Assembly: GCA_032718565.1 (NCBI GenBank)
Contig: JAVGVS010000056.1
Location: 1,318,501 to 1,382,500 of the forward strand
Reading direction: 5' to 3'
DNA from: Distichodus sexfasciatus
Taxonomy: Eukaryota > Chordata > Actinopteri > Characiformes > Distichodontidae
Length of the DNA: 64,000 nt
Positions 23,453-35,670 of this stretch are shown here, piece by piece. The notes below the pieces were generated by a model, which worked only from the letters and a program-made list of their open reading frames with translations, was not told the DNA's origin and made no database searches. Within the stretch, counting starts at the first letter, position 1. Each line of letters starts with the position of its first letter. The position numbers were made by a program, and so were the translations under genes.

Positions 23453-24479
23453 TCATATTTTTATGATACAGCACGCTTTGAATCAGGAAGAAATGCTCTT
23501 GCTTTTCTTGATCGGCTCCAAAGCTGATCTCTCATTTCCAATCAAGACCTTCAACTCTCATCCTCCGTCTTCTCATCTTCAGACTCTTGTCCCGCCATGT
23601 TTCTTCTCATCTTCCAAAAAACAGAAATCCTTGAGGGATTTTGTCTACACACACACACACCACGGTTAAAGATCATTTTCTACTGAAAGGTCTGATGTTT
23701 AAAAAAGAGAAAGTCTCCCACTTCTGCTAAACGTATTAAATGCAAGATTTTGGGGGATTTTGCAGGACGTGACAGTGAATGAGATTGTCTCCCTCTCGCT
23801 CTTGTTAATGTCCTAATTGCGGGACACGACGGCGGAAAACAGTTGACGTAAAGATGGCAAGTGGTAGAAAAGTAAAAACAGGAGTGTGTGAGAGTGAGAG
23901 TTTGTAAACTTGACTATTCTCTCTCTCTCTCTCTCTCTCTCTCACCCCCTCTTTCCCCACCTCCTCCTTCATGCAGGCCGATCAGGTTTCCTCCTCTGTC
24001 TTATTTAAAGCAGTGGAGCATTGCTGAAACTGCTGTGATTAAAAGCTATGCGAAGAGAGGCTGACCTCATGTTCGGACGGACAGAGCGTGTATGGCGGAG
24101 CAGGAGGAGGAGTGGGTGGGGGTGGGGGGTGTTTAAGGGCAATGAGAGGCAGTAATTAAATTTATCCCTCTCCCCGCTTTCTCTCTCTCTTCACTGGCGT
24201 TGCTGTTGCACTTTCTCAGCTGCATTCTTACCCCCAGCCCTATTGATCTGAGTATTAATTACGCGAGTTTCGTTTGCACTGATTTGCATGTATGTTTTTA
24301 TTTTTGTAATATATTTGTGAAAAGCCTTGACCTAATAGACGAATATCAGGGGGCTGCTTTGATATGATTTAAAACACGCCCAAGTCTCGTCCTTTTAGCT
24401 TTTATAATGACGTTAATTCATCAAAATTTCCAACTTTTTTACTGTATTTATTTTTGCTCACAACTTGATTGCTCCCTTT

Positions 24480-25010
24480 CTGAACAAAATCCCACTCTGC
24501 ATTCTCAGCGAATTCGTTGCGGATTAAACGTAGAACACGGCGAAACGCCCTCTCGCCCAGCCGGGGTTCCGCCCCGAGCAACAGGGGCTAATTTACGGCC
24601 TTGGGCTGTGAGCGTTTTTTCCGCACGTGGAGAGAAAATAAAAAGGTTGTGGCTTTAAGATGTTGGGGTTGCGACCCCGTCTTTAAGGCATTTGACCTCT
24701 TAGATAAACAGGGCGCTCTCATTAGCAGCCAGTCAAGCGCAGGGGCCGAGGCTTTGGCCTTTGCCCTTTCCCTTCAAACAGGTGGTTTTGTTTGGGTGGC
24801 GGAGCGCAGCAGACATGGAAGCGTGGGTTTAAATTGCAGCCAGCGCCACTTTCCTTTTTTTTCCTTTAAGAGGCCGGTTTTTACTGAGAGAGACGAGGCG
24901 GGATTCGGGACGCGCCGACACGCGGTAACAATGTCGTTCTTGTTGAATTATGAGTTGGGGTTTGCGGTTTGGCCCAATCTTCTTTTTCGCAGGTGAAGCT
25001 CGAGGTTTAA
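24480..25010. other. repeat-free block in intron 2
   Basis: Unique moderately GC-rich sequence bounded by AT-rich DNA, with 'gctaatttacggccttggg' and 'ctctcattagcagccagtc'. Frames of 83 and 131 codons run through it but have no recognisable domains and no convincing splice borders. Candidate regulatory DNA. Confidence 0.25.
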
Positions 25011-25458
25011 CGCGTTGCCTGATGTGACCTTAAATGTAACGTTGTGAATAATTTTGAATGTTAAATAGCAGTGTTGGGGGTAGCTAACGATGCTAACTTA
25101 ACTTTTTTCAGTAGCTTATGACTTTTAAAATATGTTGCTTTTTCTTTTAAATAAAAACAAAAAAACGTAGTAAACGTAGCATTACGAAATTATTTTTCTC
25201 TCTGTACAAAGACGGCAGTGAAGGGCAGAGATCCACCTTGGCCAAGATGGAAGCAAGAATATATGGCCATATTTTTCAAAATGTAGGAATCGGAACAGCG
25301 GCGAAATGGACAGAAGTTACACATTTGGGTGCAACTTTACACAAGCCAAAAATCAACACACTCTCCACCTCCAAACGTCATTGAAACCTTATTGTGATTT
25401 GACATTACACTTTTAAAAAGTCTAGACTTTTAACATTACTTTTATCATCATTAAAGTG

Positions 25459-25580
25459 AGTGATTATTTAAACGCACCACAGCACAAGACGGTCCACCAC
25501 AATTAAATGTGATTAAATGTGTCTCAGTGGTACTGTTACTGGTCTGGGACTTGAACCGGCGACATTTACGCTTCTCCAGT
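25459..25580 (-). repeat. tRNA-derived SINE fragment (family A)
   Basis: Minus-strand family A fragment with an intact B box (complement of 25547-25557) and tail words shared with 35083-35341. Degenerate. Confidence 0.65.
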
Positions 25581-26170
25581 GTAAAACTTTACTTTCAGTT
25601 ACTATAAATCTAAAATGGTTAAGACTATTAGAAGGTTGAAGCCTCATTAAGGTCTAACAAAAGTTTCGTTTTCGCACCAGTATTGGCCATTTACCTCCAA
25701 AACCTTCGGTCATCCTTCATCAGGAAGTCCTCACGCGGGCCTCGCATGTTTATTTATCTATATTTTCATTCGATCGGTGCCTGTTTTCACCCGGGACAAC
25801 ACAATGGAAGGATACCGCTGCCTTCGGGAGATAACGTGGCTCGGTCCGGGGTCCGTGTGTACTTTTTTACAGGGAGCCTGCAAGATATTTATACTGCTTT
25901 TACCTTATCTGACCCGAGGGCCGCTCCAGACCTGGCGTTTGCATGTTGAATGTCGGCCGAAGACGTCTGACCCACTTCCCGCTGAGCCCTTAAAGAGATT
26001 TGCAGTGTGGATCTTTCTAAATGTTCCAAACGAGTTAACTTAAATGACGCGGCCTTTGAGGTTGGGTCTCTGTCCGAACGCCACTCTTTGTTTTAATTTG
26101 CGCCATCCTAGAGTTCGACCAGTTATCTGTGCCTAAAAAGACGAGGGTGAAGTCGCCTTAAACGTCCAGC

Positions 26171-26779
26171 TAGGGCTGGGTGATATGACTTCAAGTCAAT
26201 ATCACGATTAATTGAAGATTTTAAGTTGATTATTATTAATGAATAAAAAGTCATGATTAGGCTGGGGGATTAACTAACCCTCAAATTGACATAATCCTGC
26301 CCGGTTATTTTAATATTTTTAAAAATTCCTTTTGATACAAAAAAAAAATATTTTAAAATTTCCTGATATATGACCTCAAATCATTATCAAGATTAATTCA
26401 ACATTTTACCTCAATTAAGATAATTTTTGCAATGAAAGATTGCATGTCTCATCTTTGTGATTAAATAATAAAATATAATAATAAACAATATAATAATAAA
26501 AATGTAGTGCCAGACTGGACGGAGCGAAGTCATGTGACAACATACGCGTCAGTTTGTTTTTAAAGGGAACTTCATAGTACGCAGAATTTTTAGAAAGCAT
26601 TGACAGAATTTCAATCATAATAATAATTATGTATGCTGTATATTAGGTATATTGTTTTAGATAATAAAATAAATAGTTTGGACTAAAAATGCCTGCAATA
26701 ACCGATATAGATACGATTACGTTGATTAGAGGTCACGAGTTTTGATTTCGATTTATTTTCCAGTAATTGCCCAGCCCTA
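26171..26779. mobile_element. hAT-like MITE, TAGGGCTGGG...CCCAGCCCTA family
   Basis: About 609 bp, with inverted ends TAGGGCTGGGTGATATGAC and (right end complement) TAGGGCTGGGCAATTACTGG. The AT-rich interior carries 'cacgattaatt' words shared with other copies. The flanking octamers match at only 5 of 8 positions, so the insertion is old or contains a second nested copy near 26260. Confidence 0.7.
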
Positions 26780-27286
26780 CGTTCTCCTGCACGCCACGTT
26801 GTCCGTAGTTTTGTTTTCCAGCGCGAGCAGCGAGAGCTCCGCCGCTATCTCCAGACCGGCTTCTGGCTCGGATAGAGTTACAACCGCATCGTGTTTCCCT
26901 TTCTTTCCACAGGCGGAGGAATAACAATAATTTGGATCTATTTAAGGCTATTGTGGGATGAACCGCAGGCTTTATTGTGGTTACTGCAGTACACATTGTG
27001 GCTAGGGACCCCCACACTGCTCGACGAGCTTTCTTTTTATTTTTTTCTCTTTTCCCAAAACAAAACCAGCCTCTATCGCCTCAGCAAGCGCCAGAGACAC
27101 GTCTGCACCCTCACGCTCTCCCCTCGTTTACAAATGCCCATTCATTAAACAAAAAAAAAGAAATTGTGCATTTGAATCGTTTGGATCAGGTTTGACTATT
27201 CCTTGCCCAAATCTCACCAGTCCTGGCCAGGGGTCCAGATGAAGAGTCCAACGGTGCCATGGCATTTAATAACATTGCCTATGACC

Positions 27287-27704
27287 TAGGGCTGGCCAAT
27301 TCATTAAAAATTAATCAAAACCGACATTCAGAACCCTTAATCAATATTTTGCTTATGTTGGATATGTCAATTCTTTTTGAAGTTTTGTTTTTTAAATGAA
27401 TTCCTCTAAAACTTATCCCAGTGTGCGCTCATGTGCTGTTCGTGTAAAACACTGCCGCGTCCCGTTCAATCCGCGTGTTTTCGTCAAAAATTTAAGGATC
27501 ACAAAGATGTGCACTTTCCATTAGAAAAAAAATATCCCAGCTTTAATATTTCACCATATTTACACTACTAACCTTGTGGGTGAACTATGGGGGCAAAAAC
27601 AACTCAACCCCCCGAAAACAAAATAACCCTTCATTAATCATAATCTATATTTAAAATGTTGACGTAATCATGATATTGATTTGAGGTCGTATCGCCCAGC
27701 CCAG
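27287..27704. mobile_element. hAT-type MITE with exact 8-bp target duplication
   Basis: Element of 418 bp from TAGGGCTGGCC to TATCGCCCAGCCCAG, bracketed by identical octamers CTATGACC at 27279-27286 and 27705-27712. The 8-bp duplication places this TAGGGCTGG family in the hAT superfamily. No transposase. Confidence 0.85.
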
Positions 27705-28673
27705 CTATGACCTGCTTTTGAACCATTTTTACCCCTTCCCCCAGCCCTTTCCTCCCCCCTCTGCTATTTGATTGGATTAAACAAAGCAGATAAGGTTCCC
27801 GAACCGGGGGAAACGCTGCGAGTTTTGTTGAGCAGCGCAGGCCTTTGCTGGGTGAATTTCTCATAACCCTGATTGCATGGCAAATTCATGTAATCCGTTT
27901 TATGTCCATTGTCAGAGCTGATCTCTCTCCGCAGATTTGGACCATATTCCCTCGCTCCAGCCTCGGGGGCCTTTATACGTCAACAATCACGGGACCATAA
28001 AACAAAGAAAAAAAAGGAAAGAAGTAAATGCTGGTCTTTTCTTTTTGGATTTGGGGTTTAGACCACTTTTGTGATTACACACACTCCTAGTTCTTCTTTG
28101 TTTGTCTCTGTTCTACGCAAGTTGAAGTGTCGCGTTTCATTTTCTTGTCTTTGCTTGGGCCAGTCGGGTAAGAGTATGGGTGTGTGTTTTGGTGTGTGTG
28201 TGTGTGTGTGAGTGAGTGAGCGATGAGTCAGTGTCCGGAGTTGTGGAGTGTGTGTATGTGTCAGTGTGAGTGGGGAGGCGTGCACCTGCGCGGTGGGCCT
28301 GGTTGGCGTCCCCCTGTGCGCCGGGTGGGGGGTTGGCACCAGTCAACTTTTGCTAATTAGTTCTGCATTAACTCCTCAGTCGTCTCAGCACACACACCCT
28401 GAGAGAGAAATGGGCCCCGCGATGGGAAACCAGAGGAGAGAGGGAGAGAGGGAGGGAGGGAGGAGTCGCTACTGCTCTTCTCTCATTATTATTCTATTCA
28501 TATACACAAGCAATATCAAATGCAAATGTGTTACTATACAGTGTATCTTTCAGGGTCAGTACAGATATATCAATTTTTTTTATCTAGCAAAATATATGTC
28601 TACATAAATATAAAGTTTATATGTACGTATATGTACAAGGAAGGCTCAGAACTTCTGTATATTTAGATATCTC

Positions 28674-29006
28674 CAGGTGGTCCCCTAGTTACGATGGTTT
28701 GACTTACGATTTTGGGGTAAATCAAACTGCAGCGTATGGAGTACGATACGTTGGGACGCTGCTGGGATGTACGCATCTCCTGCCGTGTGAGATACCTCAC
28801 TCTCGCCACCCATAGACAGAGTTCAGTTGTCTCTGTGTGACAGCGCATATTTTTTCTGTGATTTTACTGTTTCACGACCCAATTTTAAGTGAAAAAAGCT
28901 TGTCTTCCAAATGGTCAAGTATGTTTCCTGCTGATAGCCATGTTTCCACTTATGATACGTTTCAGTCCATTGGAATGCATCTCCACTGTAAGTCGAGGAC
29001 TACCGT
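28674..29006. mobile_element. Tigger/pogo-like (TcMar) non-autonomous element
   Basis: About 333 bp with inverted ends AGGTGGTCCCCTAGTTACGA and (right end complement) CGGTAGTCCTCGACTTACAG. These resemble the Tigger consensus CAGTGGTCCCTCGACTTACGATGG, including a second copy of 'tttgacttacgattttg' inside the left end, as in Tigger elements. No transposase. The TA duplication cannot be placed exactly. Confidence 0.7.
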
Positions 29007-29040
29007 AATATCCTGTACTGTAACTGTATTTACTGTATAA

Positions 29041-29043
29041 ATA

Positions 29044-29120
<77 letters not shown>
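29041..29120. repeat. (AT)n microsatellite
   Basis: About 40 AT units directly after the Tigger-like element, with one early interruption. Its length is likely unstable in assembly and in populations. Confidence 0.97.
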
Positions 29121-29130
<10 letters not shown>

Positions 29131-29199
29131 TTATAATGTGCAGAATGACTGTGCAGAAGTCTTGAGCTACTCTCATTGCTTTATGTTTTTCTAATAATA

Positions 29200-29420
29200 T
29201 CAAAGTTTATTGATTAAATATTAAACTTTATTGTCATCTCTACTATATACATGTACATAGAGAGACGAGACGACGTGGCTCCAGTTTCCACAGTATGAAC
29301 AGATAAGCCACATAAAATAAGAAAGAATGTAAATACAAATAAGTCACACAGAATAAACAAAATATATGTACATATATAGACCAATAAAATATAAAAACTT
29401 TAAACTAGAGTTAGGAAAAG
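29200..29420. repeat. LINE-tail-like dispersed repeat fragment
   Basis: 'aaactttattgtcatctcta' followed by AT-rich sequence with 'gacgtggctccagtttccac' resembles the shared 3' ends of fish retroelements that begin with a 'tttattgtca' word. Fragmentary and uncertain. Confidence 0.4.
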
Positions 29421-30089
29421 AGACTGTGTAATAGCTACATGCAGAATTCAACTACAAGTTTGGTCTTGGAATTTTTTTTTTGCACCGGATGTGCATATGA
29501 TCTGCAGCAGTTAAATATGAAAATTCTAAACCAGGCGGTATAATGTCCAAGATGAGACAACAGGTACCGTGATGTGTTGCAAATTTTCCTCAAGACCAAG
29601 TTAAAAACACAAGAAAAGTCTGCCACAAGAAAGTCTTTTCCCAAATTATTCTTAGCATTTTTGAACTTTCGCCTTTTAAAACAAAACTATTGTGTGTAAA
29701 TATATAAAATCAACACACACAAAAAATTAAAATAAATTATTGTTCACAAAATTTATCATAATCGATGTAAAACATCCCAAAAAATCTTGACATTAATTAA
29801 AAATGATATAAAATATAGACTACGCAACTTTTCAGGTTGTTGGTAAATATTTAGTTTAAATATTGGGATATTGTATAATAATGCACAATCAGCTTTCAAC
29901 TTCAGCCACAAATACAGGAGATTAGAAAATATTTTCTATGTAGTTTGGCTTTTATACATGTTCTTTTGCTCAGTAGTATCACATCATAACCATAAATCTG
30001 ATCACGGCTGACGGATTAGTAAACCCCCCGATACTGTGTATAATGTATCACCCGTTTCTGCTTCCTTTGCTACTAAATCTGCTCTCCTG

Positions 30090-30350
30090 TGCACCGCTCA
30101 GATGAACACTGGAGCGCTCGGCTGTTGCAGCGACAGTAGACGTCTCTTCCATTTCAGAACAGCAGCTTTGACTAACTTCTGAGAATGGAGCCTTTGTGCC
30201 CGCATGCCAGTTAACAAGAGTGCCATTGTCTTAGTGCCCTACCGGTGGCCAGCGAGCCTCTGCTGCCTCTTTACTGTGCGAAACTTTGATTGTATTAGGG
30301 CTTGATGAGGACTTTATTTGCATGGTGCTCAGAGACTCTGAACGGGGGGA
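30090..30350. other. repeat-free block, candidate conserved non-coding element
   Basis: Unique sequence ('cccgcatgccagttaacaag', 'tattagggcttgatgaggac', 'ctttatttgcatggtgctca' with an octamer-like ATTTGCAT) between AT-rich repeats. Candidate enhancer by composition and octamer motif only. Confidence 0.3.
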
Positions 30351-30381
30351 GAATTAACACAAGTCACTTTATTTCATGACG

Positions 30382-30440
30382 TAGGGCTGGACAATTATTC
30401 CAAAATTGTGATATTGATTCGAGGTCATATCGTCCAGCCC
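30382..30440. mobile_element. minimal hAT-like MITE of the TAGGGCTGG family
   Basis: Only 59 bp: left end TAGGGCTGGACAATTATTCC and right end 'gaggtcatatcgtccagccc', so both termini survive with almost nothing in between. Internal deletion derivative of the family at 27287. Confidence 0.7.
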
Positions 30441-30884
30441 TCACATAACAGTAAATTATTTTTCACACATCTCTCTCCTCTTTCACTTTGACCTTATCTT
30501 TTAGCAGTGCTCTCTATACCCAAACATTTTGATGTAATCAATGCTTAAACAACAGCTTAAACAGCAGCTTAAACCCTTAAATAACTAACAGCTTCCCTCT
30601 CTCTCTCTCTCTCTGTACTCTGGCTCCCAAAAACGGACTTCTGCCTGTCCCATGTGTCCGGTGGCCGAATTGATCTGCGGCAGCCGCTCACGCTCGCCTC
30701 TTCCCTGTAACGTCGATGCGTTCTGTCATGTGGGAGAGCTCAGCTGATCGCGATGCGTTGCGCATCGATCACCACTCACGTATACAGTGGAACCAAGCCG
30801 GGACTAGAGAGATAGATTGCGTAATGTCCCAGCTGCCTTGCCGTTTTTTAAAAAGGTGACGTTTGTTTGACGTAGGCGGGTTTT

Positions 30885-31130
30885 GATCGTGGTAACAGCG
30901 GTAAGATACTCGGCTACGGAACAAGCGGTTGCAGGCTTAAATCCAGCTCTGTGCTCCGGAGGCTGTAAAACTGGGGGATCCAGTCCCAGGAAACCCTAAA
31001 AACCACCGTCAGAACCAGTCAGAGCAAGTTGGATCACCAAGTTAACCCCAAGGTTCTCACGGGAGATTATCTCTGTAATTATGAAAGGGACTCAGGATAA
31101 AAGCGTCTTCTATATGCTGTAAATGTAGAC
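30885..31130 (+). repeat. tRNA-derived SINE (family B), diverged
   Basis: tRNA-like head with 'gtaagatactcggctacgga' and a degraded B box GGCTTAAATCC (30934-30944). The tail is 'ataaaagcgtcttctatatg' plus 'ctgtaaatgta', the well-known 3' end of a common fish SINE group. Confidence 0.7.
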
Positions 31131-31481
31131 CTGTAAAGCAGCTTGGAAACCTTAATTTTGTGTTGGCAGCATCTGCTATAATTTCATGACGTTTGAGGGC
31201 AATATTTCTGAAAATGTGACGTTTCAGAGCCGATCTACATAACAACATGGGTCAAAATGTAGCGGCAAATTAAGAAAATCTCAGATTTTATCTTGGTCAC
31301 ATCGGTTAATTCAACTAGAAATGTGTGATAGTGAGAGAGTGGTGTAAAAAGTAAAAAAGTTAAAGGAACAGGGTCAATAAAAATGAGGGATAAAGTGGTC
31401 CAACAATTGAAAATTTTAAATCAATTCAATGGAGGAAAAAAGAATAAGGAAAAGGGAGCTATCAGCAAGAAAAGTATTAGC

Positions 31482-31875
31482 CAGACCCGCCAGGATTAAC
31501 TGTTAACGCAAATTCAGCCAGTCCACGCAAATTCATTAGTACAATTTTGGACCAGTCATTGTTGTTTCCCGCAAAACGTTGAGTTGTTCATCAGCAAACT
31601 CACTTTTTTGTTACGTTTAGATAAAAACGCCTCACATTTGCCTTCAAAAATAACAAAATGATGAATGGTTAATAAAAATAATAGTGGTTTTGTTCCCTTC
31701 ATTTAAATCAGTTGTTAAAGGACCATTATAAAGGGAGACAAAAACTTTACTGAAACTAAATGCCAAAAAACACCACAACTTTCATTGCAGTTTTTTTTAA
31801 GAAAAACTGCTGCAAAATCAGGCAGTTTAGGCCGCAACAATCTCAAAAAAGGCCTGCGAAATCCTGGAGGGACTG
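31482..31875. mobile_element. hAT-like MITE (CAGACCCGCCAGGATT ends)
   Basis: About 394 bp. The left end CAGACCCGCCAGGATT pairs with the right end AATCCTGGAGGGACTG, giving CAGTCCCTCCAGGATT as the complement, which resembles a frequent fish hAT terminus. No clear target duplication, so an old copy. Confidence 0.6.
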
Positions 31876-34800
31876 AACGGCACACTTCTCATTAAAGGGT
31901 GTGAGAGATGAGACGTGGGACTATGTTTTTAGCTGTAAAACCGTTAAAAAGGTGTTAAGTGGCAAAGGTAAAAAGCTTGGAAATCTTAAATTCTGTATTG
32001 ACAGCCTCTTGTTCAATGGGATTGCACTGTGTGATCGAGGTTATTGTGTGGCGGAGGAGTTTTAAGGAAGACGAGCGTCGAAAAAGGGAGCAGAGACATG
32101 AATCGGGACAGCTGTGGCTGTCTGTAGGGGGAAAGTTGCTACAGATGGTGGAAGAAGTGCAAAATAAACTACCGTATGGCTAGTAAAATATAGAAGAAAG
32201 AAAGAGCGGGGTTCTGTGCTGAGCAGGGCCTTCTTCTCACTTTCCCCTCACTGCGTGTGTGTGTGTTTACGTGTGTGTGTGTTCTAAGAAATGTGTTACC
32301 TCATTTGCTTGTCTGTCCTTATACCCTTTATGCCCATCTGCTCCTCTCGTTCCGGACAGATTTATTTACTTCTCGTCGCTTTAACGGACATGTGCTGCTT
32401 TCGCAAAATCCCTTTCCATTTAATTACGCTTAGACTTGCATTAGCCAAATTGTCATATTTATTGAAGAGGTTAAAAATGTTGCATCAGGACTAGGGGCTG
32501 GGGCAGTCTATCAGATATGAATCCAAACCGATATTCGAATATTTCGGTAATTATTTAAAAATTCATTAATTGGAATCAAAGTTAAACATTGAATTAATCG
32601 TGATTATTGATTTGAAGTCGTATCAAATAGCAGCTTTATTTGAATGTCACTGTAATGGCCTGTTTTGAAAAGGTTTAACTCGTCACACGTCTAAATCGGC
32701 CTTTTATTTTTTTACAACTAAGTTTTCGCACGCCGCCTTTTGAGCGCCCGGGGTCTCGGTTACTGCGGTAACCCTTTCGGCGTCCAAGCAACGAGGGGTA
32801 GGGTGGGGGTGGGAGTTGTGGGGGGCGACGGCGGCCTGTTTCTCTTTGTGATGACTGGCGTTTGCACATTCACGTCTCAGCAAGAAAACTCTTTAGAAGC
32901 CTTTGTCCTACATGTCAGAGCTGTCGAATATATCAATCTCCTGTGTCAGTCGGGGGAGCGAAAGGCGGGTGGTGGGGGGGAAGCGTTCCGGATTTAATTA
33001 AGTAAAAGTTGGTTTTGGGAGTCTGGCCGAGTCTGGTGAGGGGAAGGAGGGATGGAACGAGTGGAGACGTGGGTCGACGCTGTGCACACGTTCCGAAAAC
33101 TGTCCAACCTTTTTGGACCCGCTCCAGATGGTGGACACTACAAAGCATCCATTTGCTAACAAAGTGTTTGCTCTTTAAGCAAGGTTACTTGTCATCCTTG
33201 TTAGATTTTTTTTTCTCTTTCCCCTCTCGTTGTTGTTGTTGTTTTGTTGGTTTTCCTTTTTTGTGTCAGATGTTGTTTTTAATAATTAAAATGGGTGAGG
33301 GCGCTGGTGGGGTTGCAGGCTAAGCATGGAACTGACTTTAAATTATTGAACTATTTATCTGTCTCTAAATGCCCTCGGTCCCTCCATCTGTCTGAGCTGA
33401 AGAAATATAAATAAATAAGGCAAGAGAGGGATAATAAGGCTGTGGCGTAAGCCCATGCCAAAACCACAAGCCCTGGCACTTGCTGCACGCCTGCTATTTA
33501 TTTTCTGCAGCGACTGCGGCCTTTTTTTTCGGGACGTCAGACCCGACATGCTCGCGATTACACTTCAGAGATTCAGATTGCGCTAGAAAGTCAGGGTCGT
33601 TCTTCAGGGGATGTGCGGATGCTGAAATGTTGTGACGTTTTAGGGCAAGATTACCGAAATAATGAAGTTTCTCTCCTGCTCTACTTAACAGAGTAGGCCA
33701 GACTGAGGCCAGGCAAATAACCAGAAATGTGCCAAATTGACATTTAGAAAATCTCGCCTCGACTTTATCTAGCTCACGCTGGTTAAATCGGCTAGAAAAG
33801 AGAAAATGCGTGATTGCTGTGTGGGGAAAAGGGTCAAAAGGAGAAATAAAGTAAATAAAACGGACAAATAAAGCGGTTCATTGGAGCAAACAGGTATAAT
33901 GTGAGGTCTGGGAGATAAATTGACAAAATGACAGTCTGTTTGGCAGTTTTAGTCAGTGGCAAGTCAATGGGGGAAGAGGCGAAAAGAAGGTGACAAGAAT
34001 GATTCACCAACAAGAAAAACAATCGCACACTGTTATTTAAAGGGTAGAAAAGTTGAGAAGTTGAAGAATTTTTTTAGCTGTAAAACTGGATGGAATTAGA
34101 TTTCAAAAATATTGTCTCGTAATACAAAATCCGAAAATTACAGAAATATCTTCAACCGCTAGCTGTCTTTCACTGTTTTTTATTTATTATTTTCGTTTGT
34201 CAGTAGGAGTCTGCAGCGTCTGAAGCCTCGTGCTGACCCGTTCCCACCGGCTTTCCGATACGATTGAGGCGTCAGCCGTAAGTCGAGCCAAAGTTGTCTC
34301 TCCGCTGGTGGGAGTCGTCATCACCCTGACTGTGAAGTCATCTGAATTCCATTTACACGCCAGCGTTTTTTTTGTAATCAATACGCTTCCTACTATACGC
34401 TGCCCTATGAATCTTGAATGAGCGTTTTCCCCCTCTTTCTCTTCCCTCCTTTGTGAGTTTTTTCTCTCCACAAGCGGATTCTTGGTCGGCGGCCGTCGCG
34501 AGCCTCGTCTAGCCGACAATAAAACTGTTTTCACGGGGCGAAACAAAAGCGACACTTGATTAGTTGTGAACCATCTGGGAGCGCCGAGCTGTGTGACCAA
34601 GCTAATTGCTTAAATCTGTAAAAGAATGGGCGAGAAGCCTCTCCTCGCATGCATGTTTTGAATGAGTGGACTCCTCAGTGAGACCCCTAATCGCACTTCG
34701 CTCGCCCCCCGGCTCCTTTGTAACGTGGGCTGAGCAATGAGTTCATGCCTGTCTGATCACTGGGACACAGGAGGGAGGGAGGGGACGAGGGCGGGAACGA

Positions 34801-35082
34801 GGATTCTCCAGCTCCATAATACGTCCGTCAGCGCTGTCTGGTAGGACTCAAGAGTGTCCAGTCTGTTCCACTTACTAATGATTAAGTTTAATTCTCCTAT
34901 TGCTGTCTTAATTTAAAGACGCATATAAGACGCTGAGATGTTTGTTGATGTTTAATGACTGAAGATCCATAAGATTGGATTTTCAAATCCCAGGACAGCT
35001 GAGCAAACACCCGCGGACCTCTAAGATCGTCTGGGATTTGAAACCCCAATCTTATGGTCACCAACACAGAGTTTAAAAAAGT
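31876..35082. other. intron 2 segment, mostly unique
   Basis: Contains a degraded TAGGGCTGG-family fragment (about 32504-32640), a G-rich unique block (32730-33130) and a repeat-free block at 34180-34610 with 'acgctgccctatgaatcttg'. No splice-bounded coding frame was recognised. Confidence 0.4.
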
Positions 35083-35341
35083 GAAAGTCAGTGAGTATTT
35101 GTCATTGTGAACACACCACAGCACAGCACACAGTGCACCACAACGTGACCTCTGCATTTGACCCATCTGTGGAGGAACATTGGGCTGCTAACAAGGGCAG
35201 CGCCCGGGGAGCAGTGCTTAGGGACGGTACCTTGCTCATGAGTTCCTCAGTGGTAACTTTACTGGTCGTAGTGGTAACTTTAAACCTGCGACCTTCTGAT
35301 CACGGGGCGAATGCCCTACCGTTACGCCACCGATTGCTCCA
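35083..35341 (-). repeat. tRNA-derived SINE, near full length (family A)
   Basis: Reverse copy of the 23232 element, slightly longer and with a local duplication ('gtggtaactttactggtcg' then 'gtggtaactttaaacctgc'). The body word 'ctgcatttgacccatctgt' is the complement of the plus-strand copy. The B box is degraded. Confidence 0.8.
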
Positions 35342-35368
35342 CAAGATTCCAAGAAAGACGAAGATGAT

Positions 35369-35475
35369 GGTAGAGGCCTAGCGATAGGATACTCGCCTAC
35401 AGACCGAGTGGTCATAGGTTCAAATCCAGTTGTATCTACAACGTTACCGTCATTGGGCCCTTGAGTAAGACACTT
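35369..35475 (+). repeat. tRNA-derived SINE (family B), plus orientation
   Basis: 'aggcctagcgataggatact' contains an A-box-like segment and a perfect B box GGTTCAAATCC lies at 35417-35427, followed by the family body 'gggcccttgagtaagacact'. Confidence 0.75.
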
Positions 35476-35670
35476 AAGCCCAGTTAAGGTTGTGAACTCA
35501 CAACCTCTTGGTCCAGAAGTGTGTGTCCTAACCACTAGGGCACCGGCTTTAAATTCCTAATTACAAGGACATTTTCCCTGGGTTAAGGGTCTTGCTCCAG
35601 GGCCCAGTGAAGGTAGTGACTGGAGGTAGATAGAGCCATACTTGAACCTACAACCTCACCACCAAACTTC
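35476..35670 (-). repeat. tRNA-derived SINE units (family B), minus orientation
   Basis: Complement of 35480-35548 begins GCCGGTGCCCTAGTGGTTAG and continues to GGTTGTGAGTTCACAACC, a second tRNA-like head facing the plus copy. A further minus-strand piece (35576-35670) has 'aagggtcttgctccagggcc' and 'tacttgaacctacaacctc'. Boundaries between the pieces are approximate. Confidence 0.65.
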
